Shown: positions 18,030 to 26,458 of the stretch, in pieces | Numbering within the stretch: position 1 is the first letter of the stretch | Layout of the letters: every line of letters starts with the position of its first letter | Source: Rhodococcus triatomae BKS 15-14 | Lineage (GTDB): Bacteria > Actinomycetota > Actinomycetes > Mycobacteriales > Mycobacteriaceae | NCBI GenBank assembly: GCA_000341795.1 | Contig: AODO01000009.1 | Coordinates: forward strand, 1 to 64,000 | Direction: 5' to 3' | DNA length: 64,000 bases | Program-made: the position numbers and the translations under genes | The notes under the pieces: model-generated | Databases searched by the model: none | Seen by the model: only the letters and a program-made list of their open reading frames with translations | Told to the model about the DNA's origin: nothing

Positions 18030-19459
18030 CGCCCCTCGACGAGCTGTACCGGGCCATCGCGGACGCACCGCCCGGTCCCGGGACGCTCGCCGCCTTCGAT
18101 CTCGACGGCACCCTGATCGCGGGCTACTCGGCGTCGGTCGTGTACCGGGATCGGTTGCGCAGCTTCGACATCAGCGTCGGTGAGCTGCTGCGCACCACCG
18201 GCGCGGCGATCGACACCCAGTTCCGGGGCGCCGACGTCGGCACCCTGATGGACATCGCCGTGCAGGCCCTCGCGGGCAGGCAGGACGACGAACTGCGCGA
18301 GTGGGGTCTGCGGCTGTTCCGCCAGCAGATCGCGGGCATGATCTACCGCGATGCCCGTGCCGTCGTGGCCGCGCACCACCGGGCCGGGCACACTGTGGTC
18401 ATGGCGACGTCGGCGACCCCGTATCAGGCGCAGTACGTGGCCGAGGACCTCGGTATCGCCGACGTGTTGAGCTCGGCGCCCGAGGTCGTCGACGGGATGC
18501 TCACCGGGCGCCTCGCGGCGGCGCCCCTGTGGGGGGTCGCGAAGGCGAAGGCCCTCGCCGGGTACGCCGCCGATCGCGGTGCCGACCTCGCCGACGCGTT
18601 CGCGTACTCGAACGGCAACGAGGACGTGCCGATGCTGGAATCGGTCGGCAGGCCCGTCGCGCTCAACCCGGACCGCGCGCTCACCCGCCGCGCCGAGCGG
18701 AGCGGCTGGCCGGTGGTGCGGCTGCGGGCCCCGCAACGCGGCCCGACGCTGCTGTCCACTGCCCGCACGGCCACCGCGCTCGGTGCGCTCGCGACCGCGA
18801 GCGCGGTGGGCGTCGGGGCCGGCCTGCTCACCAGAAGCCGTCAGAACGCAGCGAATCTCGTCGGGACGGTCGGCCCCGACGTCGCGCTGGCGATCCTCGG
18901 GATCACCGTCGACGTGCAGGGCCGCGACAACGCGTGGACCCACCGGCCGGCGGTGTTCATGTTCAACCACCAGAGCTCGCTCGACGTGCTCGTGCTCGGC
19001 ACCGTCATCAAACGCGACGTCACGGGCGTCGCGAAGCAGGAGGCCGCGCACGACCCGCGCTTCGCGCTCGTCGGTACGCTCCTCGACGTCGCGTACATCG
19101 ACCGCGCCGACACGTCGCGGGCGAAGGCGGCGCTCGCTCCCGCCGTGCAGAAACTGAAGTCGGGAATCTCCCTGGCGATCGCGCCCGAGGGCACCCGCTC
19201 CCCCACTCCGCGGCTCGGCCGGTTCAAGAAGGGCGGTTTCCACGTGGCGCTGCAATCCGGGGTACCGGTGGTACCGGTCGTGATCCACGACGCGGGCGAG
19301 CTGATGTGGCGCAATTCCCTCGTCGCCCACCCGGGCACCGTCCACGTCGAGGTTCTCGAACCGGTGGCCACCACCGACTGGACGCTCGACACCCTCGACG
19401 AGCACGTGCGCGAGGTCCGCGACTTGTTCGACGCGTGCCTGCGCCGGGGTCCGCAGTGA
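18026..19459 (+). CDS. HAD-IB phosphatase / PlsC acyltransferase fusion
   Basis: 477-aa bifunctional protein. Residues about 20-230 form an HAD-IB hydrolase (AFDLDGTLIAG nucleophile Asp, VMATSATP, and NGNEDVPML). Residues about 270-470 form a 1-acylglycerol-3-phosphate acyltransferase (NHQSSLD near 314 and PEGTRS near 387). This fusion is known in mycolate actinobacteria and would make phosphatidate and remove a phosphate in glycerolipid synthesis. It overlaps plsB by ATGA and the lipoprotein gene by GTGA. Confidence 0.93.
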   Translation: MTPLDELYRAIADAPPGPGTLAAFDLDGTLIAGYSASVVYRDRLRSFDISVGELLRTTGAAIDTQFRGADVGTLMDIAVQALAGRQDDELREWGLRLFRQQIAGMIYRDARAVVAAHHRAGHTVVMATSATPYQAQYVAEDLGIADVLSSAPEVVDGMLTGRLAAAPLWGVAKAKALAGYAADRGADLADAFAYSNGNEDVPMLESVGRPVALNPDRALTRRAERSGWPVVRLRAPQRGPTLLSTARTATALGALATASAVGVGAGLLTRSRQNAANLVGTVGPDVALAILGITVDVQGRDNAWTHRPAVFMFNHQSSLDVLVLGTVIKRDVTGVAKQEAAHDPRFALVGTLLDVAYIDRADTSRAKAALAPAVQKLKSGISLAIAPEGTRSPTPRLGRFKKGGFHVALQSGVPVVPVVIHDAGELMWRNSLVAHPGTVHVEVLEPVATTDWTLDTLDEHVREVRDLFDACLRRGPQ

Positions 19460-20043
19460 CCGCTCGTTCGGTCGCCGTCGCGATCGCAGCCCTCACCGCA
19501 GCACTCGCCGGATGCGGCGCGGACACCGAATCGTCATCGCCCGACACCACCTCGGTGGAAACCGTTGCCGGGGCAACGGACTCGCCGGCATCGGCGGTTG
19601 CCGCGACATCCGTCGTCCCCGCGGAGGACCGGTGCACCGCCGACGAGTTGTCGCTCGATCTCGGCCGGACCGACGGTTCGGCCGGGTCGGTGACGGTCCC
19701 GCTGGTGTTCACCAACACCGGTCCGCGGCCGTGCATCCTGTACGGGTTCCCCGGCGTCTCGTACGTCACCGCGAAGGACGGCACGGAGGTCGGTGCGGCC
19801 GCGACCAGGTCCGGTTCCGCCGGTGAGCCCGCGACCGTCGCCCCGGGCGGTCGCGCCACCGCGACCGTGCGTGCGGTGCAGGTCGAGAACTACCCGGAAA
19901 GCGAATGCGGGCCGACTGCGGTCGCGGGTCTGCGGGTGTACGCACCGGACGACTCGAGCGGCTTGTTCGTCGCCCTCCCCGGCACCGGCTGCGTCCTTCC
20001 CGGTGTCGATCAACTCCAGGTGACGTCGGTCGCGTCACACTGA
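19456..20043 (+). CDS. DUF4232-type lipoprotein
   Basis: 195-aa predicted lipoprotein. The signal peptide VAVAIAALTAALAGCG ends with lipobox LAGC; a Ser/Thr/Ala-rich linker is followed by a beta-rich DUF4232 domain (LVFTNTGPRPCILYGFPGVSYV and ending near LPGVDQLQVTSV). It is probably exported and anchored to the outer face of the membrane. The GTG overlaps the stop of the HAD-PlsC gene, so it is read with the lipid operon, though its role there is unknown. Confidence 0.87.
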   Translation: MTARSVAVAIAALTAALAGCGADTESSSPDTTSVETVAGATDSPASAVAATSVVPAEDRCTADELSLDLGRTDGSAGSVTVPLVFTNTGPRPCILYGFPGVSYVTAKDGTEVGAAATRSGSAGEPATVAPGGRATATVRAVQVENYPESECGPTAVAGLRVYAPDDSSGLFVALPGTGCVLPGVDQLQVTSVASH

Positions 20044-20060
20044 GACCCGAAAGGGGTGGC

Positions 20061-20414
20061 ATGGCAGAGACATTCGACTCGGTGGACGAGTACATCGCGT
20101 CCTTCCCCGACGAGACCCGCGAGGTGCTGGGCCTGATCCGCCGAACCCTGCACGAGGCGGTCCCCGGCGCCGCGGAGAGGATCAGCTATCAGATCCCGAC
20201 ACTCACCGTCGACGGCAAACCGATCGTCTACTTCGCCGGGTGGGCGAAGCACGTCAGCGTCTATCCGCTGCCGGTGGGCGACGCGGCGTTCGCCGCGGAC
20301 ATCGCCCCCTACCGGTCCGGCCCGGGCACGGCGAAATTCGTGCTGAACAAGCCGATCCCGTACGACCTGATCGATCGCATCGCCACCTTCCTGATCGACG
20401 AGCGGGCGACCTGA
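20061..20414 (+). CDS. DUF1801 family protein
   Basis: 117-aa YdhG/DUF1801 protein with the family features FDSVDEYIASFP, ISYQIPTL, YFAGWAKHVSVYP and a C-terminal helix. Function of the family is unknown. ATG at 20061 has AAAGGGGT upstream. It is 17 bp after the lipoprotein gene and its stop is nearly adjacent to that of the convergent DUF429 gene. Confidence 0.88.
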   Translation: MAETFDSVDEYIASFPDETREVLGLIRRTLHEAVPGAAERISYQIPTLTVDGKPIVYFAGWAKHVSVYPLPVGDAAFAADIAPYRSGPGTAKFVLNKPIPYDLIDRIATFLIDERAT

Positions 20415-20415
20415 C

Positions 20416-21159
20416 TCACCCCGCAACCAGACCCGCTGGATCGACCGTGGGCAGGTGGATCCAGCCCTCCCGTTCCGCGGCGCCGACTTCGGTGGCATCG
20501 GGAAGAAGTGTTCGTCCGAGCGCCGCGGCCCGGGCGATCACCGCGGCGACGACGGCGTCGAAGGCGTGGTCCGATCCCGCGCACACGTCGCGGTGGCCCG
20601 CGAAGTCGAATCCCGGCGCGGCCGCCTCGAAGGCGCCCACCGCCCCGGCCAGTGTCGCCGCGTTGGCCACGCCCTTGTATCGACGAAACGGCAGCCCCCA
20701 CCGTTTCAGCGCCGCCGCCGGATAGCTCTCGACGACGGCACCGTTCGCCCGGCCGACGTCGACTCCCACGGCGCCCAACTTTCCGAGCAGACCGGCGCAA
20801 CGCAGCGCGACGTGCGCGAGGAGATCGGCGGACACGCTCAGCGGAACGAGCCCGGTCTCCCGATGCACGAACAGATCGGTGCGGCGACGGACGAGCGGCT
20901 GCCGTCCTGCCCTCGTCTCGAGCTCCGCGGGACCCGGATCACCCCGGTGGTGTGCGGTCACGAACTCGACGAAGGCGTCGGGCCATCCGAACGGTGCGTC
21001 GATGCCCACCCGGTCGGTGGGTGTCACGGTCGCGACGATGTCGGCGTCGGTGGCACCGAGCCGAACGTCGACCACCCGGGCCGACCCCGGCTCCCACTCG
21101 ACGACCGCCAACGCCGTCCTCGACGATTCGGCCGCGAGGTCGACGCCCACGGTTCGCAT
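20416..21159 (-). CDS. DUF429 family protein
   Basis: 247-aa DUF429 protein, a family with an RNase-H-like fold. The N-terminal MRTVGVDLAAESSRTALAVVEW, then VGIDAPFGWPDAFVEF, and YPAAALKRWGLPF are typical, with acidic residues that could bind metal. A predicted nuclease or nucleotide-binding role is family inference; no substrate is known. It converges on DUF1801 with only 1 bp between stops and is divergent from the FAD oxidase. Confidence 0.88.
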   Translation of the reverse strand: MRTVGVDLAAESSRTALAVVEWEPGSARVVDVRLGATDADIVATVTPTDRVGIDAPFGWPDAFVEFVTAHHRGDPGPAELETRAGRQPLVRRRTDLFVHRETGLVPLSVSADLLAHVALRCAGLLGKLGAVGVDVGRANGAVVESYPAAALKRWGLPFRRYKGVANAATLAGAVGAFEAAAPGFDFAGHRDVCAGSDHAFDAVVAAVIARAAALGRTLLPDATEVGAAEREGWIHLPTVDPAGLVAG

Positions 21160-21218
21160 GACTCACCGTATCCACGGATCCGGTGGTCGCGTGCCGCAGG
21201 CGGGCGAATGATGGGTCC

Positions 21219-22586
21219 ATGACCGCTGATCTCACCGCCCTCGCCGCCGAGCTTCCCGACGGCGTCCTCGTCACCGACCCCGACATCGTCGCCGGATATC
21301 GGCAGGACTGGGCCGCCGATCCCGACGCGGGCACCCCCCTCGCCGTGGTGCGTGCCACCAGCACCGAGGACGTGCAGGCGGCGGTGCGCTGGGCGGCCGG
21401 CCACCGGGTGCCGGTGGTGCCGCGGGGCGCCGGATCGGGTCTGTCCGGCGGCTCGTCCGCCGTCGACGGCGGAATCGTGCTGTCGACCGAACGGATGCGG
21501 GCGATCGCGGTCGACCCGGTGACGCGGACCGCGGTCGTCCAGCCGGGACTGCTGAACGTCGAGGTCAAGCAGGCCGCCGCCGAGCACGGCCTGTGGTATC
21601 CGCCCGATCCGTCGTCGTTCGAGATCTGCTCGATCGGCGGGAACGCCGCCACCAACGCGGGCGGCCTGTGCTGTGTGAAGTACGGCGTCACCACCGATTA
21701 CGTGCTCGGGATGCAGGTGGTGCTCGCGGACGGGACGGCAGTCCGCCTGGGTGGGCCGCGCCTCAAGGACGTCGCGGGGTTGTCGCTGACGAAACTGTTC
21801 GTCGGCAGCGAGGGCACGCTCGGGGTGATCACGGAACTGACGCTGAAGCTGATTCCGGCGCAACCACCGCGGTCGACGATGGTCGCCTCGTTCGCGACGG
21901 TCGACGCGGCGGCGGAGGCGGTCCTCGCGATCACCCGGACGCTCCGTCCGGCGATGCTCGAGTTCATGGACCAGGCGTCCATCGGCGCGGTCGAGGACTC
22001 GCTCCGCATGGGCCTCGACCGATCGGCGCGAGCCCTGCTGCTGGCGCAGTCCGACGCGCCGGGCGCCGCCGCCCAGGAGGAGGTCGCCGCCATGGTCGCC
22101 GCGTGCGAATCCTGTTCCGCCACCGAGGTCTTCTCCACCGACGACCCGGCCGAGGGCGAGGCGTTCACCGCGGCCCGACGCGCCGTGTTCCCGGCGGTCC
22201 AGGCGCTCGGGTCGCTGCTCCTCGAGGACGTCGGGGTGCCGATGCAGGCCCTGCCCACGCTGATAGCGGGCGTCGAGGCGATCGCCGCGGCGTGCGGGGT
22301 GCGGATCTGTGTCGTCGCGCACGCCGGCGACGGCAACACCCATCCCCTGATCGTCTTCGACCCCGACGACGCCGACGAGACGGTGCGCGCCCAGCGGGCG
22401 TTCGGTGAGGTGATGGACCTGGCGATCCGGTTGGGCGGCACAATCACCGGCGAGCACGGGGTGGGTCGGCTCAAGCGGGACTGGTTGCCGAACCAGCTCG
22501 GACCGGACGTGATGGATCTGACCCGCCGGATCAAGAACGCGCTCGATCCGGACGGCATCCTCAATCCCGGCGCGATCCTGACCTGA
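21219..22586 (+). CDS. FAD-binding oxidoreductase, GlcD-like
   Basis: 455-aa flavoprotein of the glycolate oxidase/D-lactate dehydrogenase family. The FAD-binding PCMH fold has VPRGAGSGLSGGSSA and GGNAATNAGG, and the C-terminal cap ends HAGDGNTHP and GEHGVGRLKRDWL, the substrate/metal residues of the D-2-hydroxyacid class. It probably oxidises glycolate or another 2-hydroxyacid. No partner GlcE/GlcF genes are beside it. ATG at 21219 is preferred over the upstream GTG codons. Confidence 0.93.
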   Translation: MTADLTALAAELPDGVLVTDPDIVAGYRQDWAADPDAGTPLAVVRATSTEDVQAAVRWAAGHRVPVVPRGAGSGLSGGSSAVDGGIVLSTERMRAIAVDPVTRTAVVQPGLLNVEVKQAAAEHGLWYPPDPSSFEICSIGGNAATNAGGLCCVKYGVTTDYVLGMQVVLADGTAVRLGGPRLKDVAGLSLTKLFVGSEGTLGVITELTLKLIPAQPPRSTMVASFATVDAAAEAVLAITRTLRPAMLEFMDQASIGAVEDSLRMGLDRSARALLLAQSDAPGAAAQEEVAAMVAACESCSATEVFSTDDPAEGEAFTAARRAVFPAVQALGSLLLEDVGVPMQALPTLIAGVEAIAAACGVRICVVAHAGDGNTHPLIVFDPDDADETVRAQRAFGEVMDLAIRLGGTITGEHGVGRLKRDWLPNQLGPDVMDLTRRIKNALDPDGILNPGAILT

Positions 22587-22592
22587 CCGGCG

Positions 22593-24023
22593 TCACGCCC
22601 CGAGGACGGGCGGCGCGACGAGCGGGATCGACCCGACGAGTTCGTTGCCGTTGTCGACGGTGACCAGGTAGCCGGGCGTGGCGTGCTCGGTGTCGTCGTC
22701 ACCGCCGCCGCGGGCTCCTGCGCCCGGCATCATGCCCGCGCCGGGCGCACCCGGCCGCCCGGCCGCCCCGGCGACGGGGGGAGCGGATCCCGCTGCCGTC
22801 CCTGCTGCGATCGGGGTGGCGCCCGGTGTGGCGACGAATCCCGAGTTGCCGTAGCCGCCCGCCCCGCCGCCGCTCCCGCCGCCGTACGAGCCGGCGGACC
22901 CCGACCCCCCGGTTCCGCCGGCGCCGTAGCCGGATGTCGCGGTGCCGTGTCCGCTCCCCGACGCGCCGGAACCCGTACCCGCGAGCCCCGAGCCGACGCG
23001 GTCCGGAGCTACGCCGGCCGCCCGCACCGTGGCATCGTCCGGCGCGGCACCGCCCGGCAGTCCGCCCCCGGTCGCCGCGGTCCCGGACTCGCCGGCCTGC
23101 GGTCCGTTCACGGCGGGAGCCGCCGCGTCGCCCTCCCCGGGCGCGGCGGCCTGGTCGTCGGCGGTCGGGGCCTGCGGTGCGGTGGTCTCGCCCTGGCCGG
23201 AGCCCGGCGTCGTCCCCGTCCCCTGCCCGGTCCCCGGGCCCGACCACGTCCCCGGACCTTCAGCCGCGCCGGAGCCGCCCCCACCACCGGTGCCGCGGGT
23301 GACGGTCGGGGGTTCCGGCAGGGCCGGGACGCCGCCGTACGCATCCCTCATGGCGGGGTTGTACACGCTCTTCATGACCTGGACGGCCTGCTGGTGCGCC
23401 TCGTTGCGCTCGTACATCGCGAGTTTCAGGCCGGCCGCGCGGACGTCCCAGTTCGCCACCTCGTAGGCGGAGACGTTCACCGGCGGAGGTACCTGCGCCT
23501 TCACCCGGCCGATCGCGGACGCGGCCGCCTGCACCGTGGCTCCCACGACGTTGCCCGCCTCCGCGAGCTCATTCGATGCCGTGGTGTAGCGATTCGTGGC
23601 GTCGAGTGCCGCCGCCGCGGCCGTGCCTTCCCATCCGGCTCGTCCGTCGCCGAAGATCTCCCGTTGGATGGCGGCACCGAAGTCGCCGAGGCCCTGGGAC
23701 AGCGCGTCGCCGATGGCCTTCCATCCCTCCGCGCTCGCGTCGACGACGCCCGGTTCCATCTGCGCGACCGCGGCCATGATCTGCTCGTGGGACATGCCGT
23801 CGAAGTTGTCCTCGACGAATCCGGTCGCGCCGCCGAGCCGCGCGACCAGCGCACCCACGGCCGTGATCGCCTCCCCCGCCATCTCGCCGCCGAGCAGGCC
23901 GGACAGCCGGTCCCCCGCCGCGTCGGCCACGTCACCGATCGTGTCGCCGACCTTCGACGCGAAGCCCGTGACCGCGTCCACACCGTCGCCGAGGGTCGAT
24001 CCCACCTCGCCCAACCACGACAT
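22593..24023 (-). CDS. PPE/WXG-like putative type VII secretion substrate
   Basis: 476-aa protein. Residues about 1-250 are helical, Ala-rich and resemble PPE/ESX-substrate N-termini. A long Gly/Pro/Ser/Ala-rich low-complexity region follows, and the tail ends in GYLVTVDNGNELVGSIPLVAPPVLG. No Sec signal is present. The start ATG at 24023 was chosen because the sequence above it lacks the helical pattern. Secretion by an ESX system is an inference from architecture; no ESX genes lie in the window. Confidence 0.7.
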   Translation of the reverse strand: MSWLGEVGSTLGDGVDAVTGFASKVGDTIGDVADAAGDRLSGLLGGEMAGEAITAVGALVARLGGATGFVEDNFDGMSHEQIMAAVAQMEPGVVDASAEGWKAIGDALSQGLGDFGAAIQREIFGDGRAGWEGTAAAAALDATNRYTTASNELAEAGNVVGATVQAAASAIGRVKAQVPPPVNVSAYEVANWDVRAAGLKLAMYERNEAHQQAVQVMKSVYNPAMRDAYGGVPALPEPPTVTRGTGGGGGSGAAEGPGTWSGPGTGQGTGTTPGSGQGETTAPQAPTADDQAAAPGEGDAAAPAVNGPQAGESGTAATGGGLPGGAAPDDATVRAAGVAPDRVGSGLAGTGSGASGSGHGTATSGYGAGGTGGSGSAGSYGGGSGGGAGGYGNSGFVATPGATPIAAGTAAGSAPPVAGAAGRPGAPGAGMMPGAGARGGGDDDTEHATPGYLVTVDNGNELVGSIPLVAPPVLGA

Positions 24024-24354
24024 TCCCGCCCCCTGTCTCCGCACCGCCGGTCCGCTGTCGATCACGAACCTGCATGCACGGCCACGTCCCGAGGCCCACG
24101 AGCACCGGGCCATTGCCCTTTTGGACGCACGGTCCGCCGATTCGGTTCCATCCGATTCCCGGCCCGGTTCTGTCCACGGCCGAGCCGTGACGGGCAACGC
24201 GGTCCGAGCCGCCCGAGCACGGACGACCCGGGACCGTCCCACCGCGGATGTGACATCACGCGGAACACCGCGTGCGGGTCCCGGCCACCGGCCCTCGAGC
24301 GCGCTAGCGTGGGGGCCACATGGTGTATCGGGGCACGACGGACGAGGGGGATCA
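24024..24354. other. Divergent intergenic region
   Basis: 331 bp between the PPE-like gene (minus) and the TY-Chap-like gene (plus). No open frame with protein character is seen. It must hold the divergent promoters. The base composition is as GC-rich as coding sequence, so no obvious -10/-35 pair stands out. Confidence 0.5.
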
Positions 24355-25422
24355 ATGGCCGAATCGGAGAGTTTCGACACCGTCGTCGACCGCGCCTGGT
24401 CCACTCATCAGGACCGCCTGGCCGACGTGATCGCGGTGATGCGCGAGGACGATCTGCTCGCGATCGAGCTGGGCGAGGAGTCCAGCGTCGACGGCTTCGT
24501 TCCCTGCGTGCAGTTCCTGGCGTGGGGTGACGGGCAGATCCGCTGCGAGGTCCCGTCCAACGCCTATCTGGACCCGCGTTTCCGGCTCACCGCCGCCGAC
24601 GAGGCCCGCCTGGTCGCGCTGGGCTGGCAGCGTCCCACCCGCGCCCCCGACGACGAGCCGGATTCGGGATCGCCCGCATTCTTCGTGGACAAGCCGGCGA
24701 ACTGGGCGGACCAGTTGGCGGCGATGTCGGTGACCGTGTTCCGGGAGGTGTGGTCGGTCCCGCATCCGACGTTCCTGCAGATCGACGCTCCGGAGGCGAC
24801 CGGATGGGCCGAGTCGCTCGACCCGGAGGACGACGACGACTCCTACGCCCTCGACCTGGTCCGTGCGGTGACGCCGCGCGATTCCGCGCACCTGTACGAC
24901 CTGGTTGCGTCGACGCTGTCCGAACTGTTCGACGAGCCCGCGGGCGAGGACGATCCCGACGAGGACGACGACTTCATGGTCGCGATCGGCCCGCTGGTCG
25001 GATTCGTCGGCCCGCACCTCGACGGCGGTGAGGTGCAGGTGCGGATGCCGCTGGTGCGCGACGTCAGCGACCGCACCCGGGCGAGCGAGTTGCTGGCGGA
25101 CCTGAACAGGCGGTGGCCGCACCTGAAGTTCACGCTGACCGCGGACCGGGTGGACGTGTGGGCGGCAGTCCTGGCGACCCCGTACGTTCCGCAGCACCTG
25201 ATCGACACCCTGCAGCAGCTCTTCGCGTTCGCCCGTACCGTCGATCCGCGCTTCGCGCACCGGTTCGGTGGTGTGCTCGACGCACTCGTCGACGACGAGC
25301 CGGACGCCGTCGAGGTGCAGCGCGGCGAGATGACGCCACCGGCGGCACCGAAGAAGCCGGGTCGCCAGGGTGAGCTGTTCCCCGATCCGGGCGAGCAGAC
25401 GCTGTTCGACGAGCCGAACTGA
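24355..25422 (+). CDS. TY-Chap/YbjN-like domain protein
   Basis: 355-aa acidic protein. N-terminal residues about 1-150 match the actinobacterial TY-Chap/YbjN-type fold (VQFLAWGDGQIRCEVPSN, DEARLVALGW, FREVWSVPHPTFL). A second similar unit lies near 200-310 (DDFMVAIGPLVGFVG, then LVRDVSDRTRASELLADLNRRW). These folds resemble type III secretion chaperones; chaperone activity is only inferred. It is adjacent to, and perhaps in operon with, the RelA/SpoT-domain gene that starts at the next base. Confidence 0.65.
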   Translation: MAESESFDTVVDRAWSTHQDRLADVIAVMREDDLLAIELGEESSVDGFVPCVQFLAWGDGQIRCEVPSNAYLDPRFRLTAADEARLVALGWQRPTRAPDDEPDSGSPAFFVDKPANWADQLAAMSVTVFREVWSVPHPTFLQIDAPEATGWAESLDPEDDDDSYALDLVRAVTPRDSAHLYDLVASTLSELFDEPAGEDDPDEDDDFMVAIGPLVGFVGPHLDGGEVQVRMPLVRDVSDRTRASELLADLNRRWPHLKFTLTADRVDVWAAVLATPYVPQHLIDTLQQLFAFARTVDPRFAHRFGGVLDALVDDEPDAVEVQRGEMTPPAAPKKPGRQGELFPDPGEQTLFDEPN

Positions 25423-26379
25423 GTGACCACCGGCCGGACCATGCGGAGGACGAAGAAGGCGGACGCGGTGGCGACGCTGGTCGACGAGCTCTACGACCAG
25501 CGGGAACGGGCATGGGCTGCGGCGCTGGTGACGACGCAGACGTTCCTCGACACCCTCGCAGATTCGGTGCTCGAGGACGAGGACCGGGACCGGCTGAACG
25601 CCGACACCGCCCGGATCAAGGATCGCGAACGCGCCGTCGACAAGATCATGCGCCGGGTCGCGAACGGGCAGATGTCCCGGCCGACCACCCCGGAAGAGGT
25701 GGCCGAGTCGTTGCATGACCTGCTCGGTGTGAAGGTGCTGTGCAAGACGCCTCGCGACCTGACCGCGTTCACCGAGAAGCTGGAACAGGCGTGTGCGTCG
25801 CCGAAGTGTTCGGTCCGGCTCGCGCACCCGCCCACCGATTACGTCGGCAACCCGAAGGACAGCGGGTACCGCGCGTATCACGCCGTGCTGCTGGTGAAGG
25901 TCGCGACGCACGAGGGCGACCTGCCGGTGAAGGTCGAGGTGCAGGTCAAGACGCGGCTGCAGGACGCGTGGGGCGAGCTGACCCACGAGGACATGTACAA
26001 GCCGGGCAAGGCGCTCAAACCGAACGAGTTCCACCAGGAGGTGGCCCGCCGGATGGCGGAGCTCCTCGACAACGTGGACACCATGGCGGACCTGCTGGCC
26101 GCGGAACTCGACCGGCAGACCGCGCCGGAGAGCGACACCGGACCGGAGCTCGACGAGGTGACCGTGTTCGCGCGGATCACCAGCACCGGCAGGCGGTACG
26201 CGCTGGCCATCGCCCCGGACGGGCGGCAGGGCCTGATACCGGCGCGATCGGTGCGGGCCGCACTCGGCTCCAACACGAGAATCAACGTCGCCCGTCATCT
26301 CCACGTCGGGGACACCGTCGACGTGCGGATCGAGGAGACGGACACGGCCCTCTACTTCCATCCGGTGTCGCTGGGGTGA
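25423..26379 (+). CDS. RelA/SpoT-domain protein, small alarmone synthetase-like
   Basis: 318-aa protein with a RelA/SpoT synthetase domain at about residues 45-210: RIKDRERAVDKIMRR, LLGVKVLCKTP, GYRAYHAVLLVKV and VEVQVKTRLQDAWGELTHEDMYK, including the catalytic-type E-V-Q-V-K strand. No HD hydrolase, TGS or ACT domain is present. The C-terminus (about 245-318) looks like an S1/OB-type strand set. It probably makes (p)ppGpp or a related nucleotide. GTG at 25423 immediately follows the preceding stop; ATG at 25441 is an alternative. Confidence 0.82.
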   Translation: MTTGRTMRRTKKADAVATLVDELYDQRERAWAAALVTTQTFLDTLADSVLEDEDRDRLNADTARIKDRERAVDKIMRRVANGQMSRPTTPEEVAESLHDLLGVKVLCKTPRDLTAFTEKLEQACASPKCSVRLAHPPTDYVGNPKDSGYRAYHAVLLVKVATHEGDLPVKVEVQVKTRLQDAWGELTHEDMYKPGKALKPNEFHQEVARRMAELLDNVDTMADLLAAELDRQTAPESDTGPELDEVTVFARITSTGRRYALAIAPDGRQGLIPARSVRAALGSNTRINVARHLHVGDTVDVRIEETDTALYFHPVSLG

Positions 26380-26458
26380 GCCCGCGAGCGGCTGCGGAGG
26401 CGCACCGCGCCGTCCGGACCCGCGGCGAACCATCCCGGTCGCGGTACGGTCGGAGGTT

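Noticed and set aside
17351-19405. 684-codon open frame on the minus strand
   Set aside because: Shadow of plsB and the HAD-PlsC fusion, whose motifs are unambiguous.
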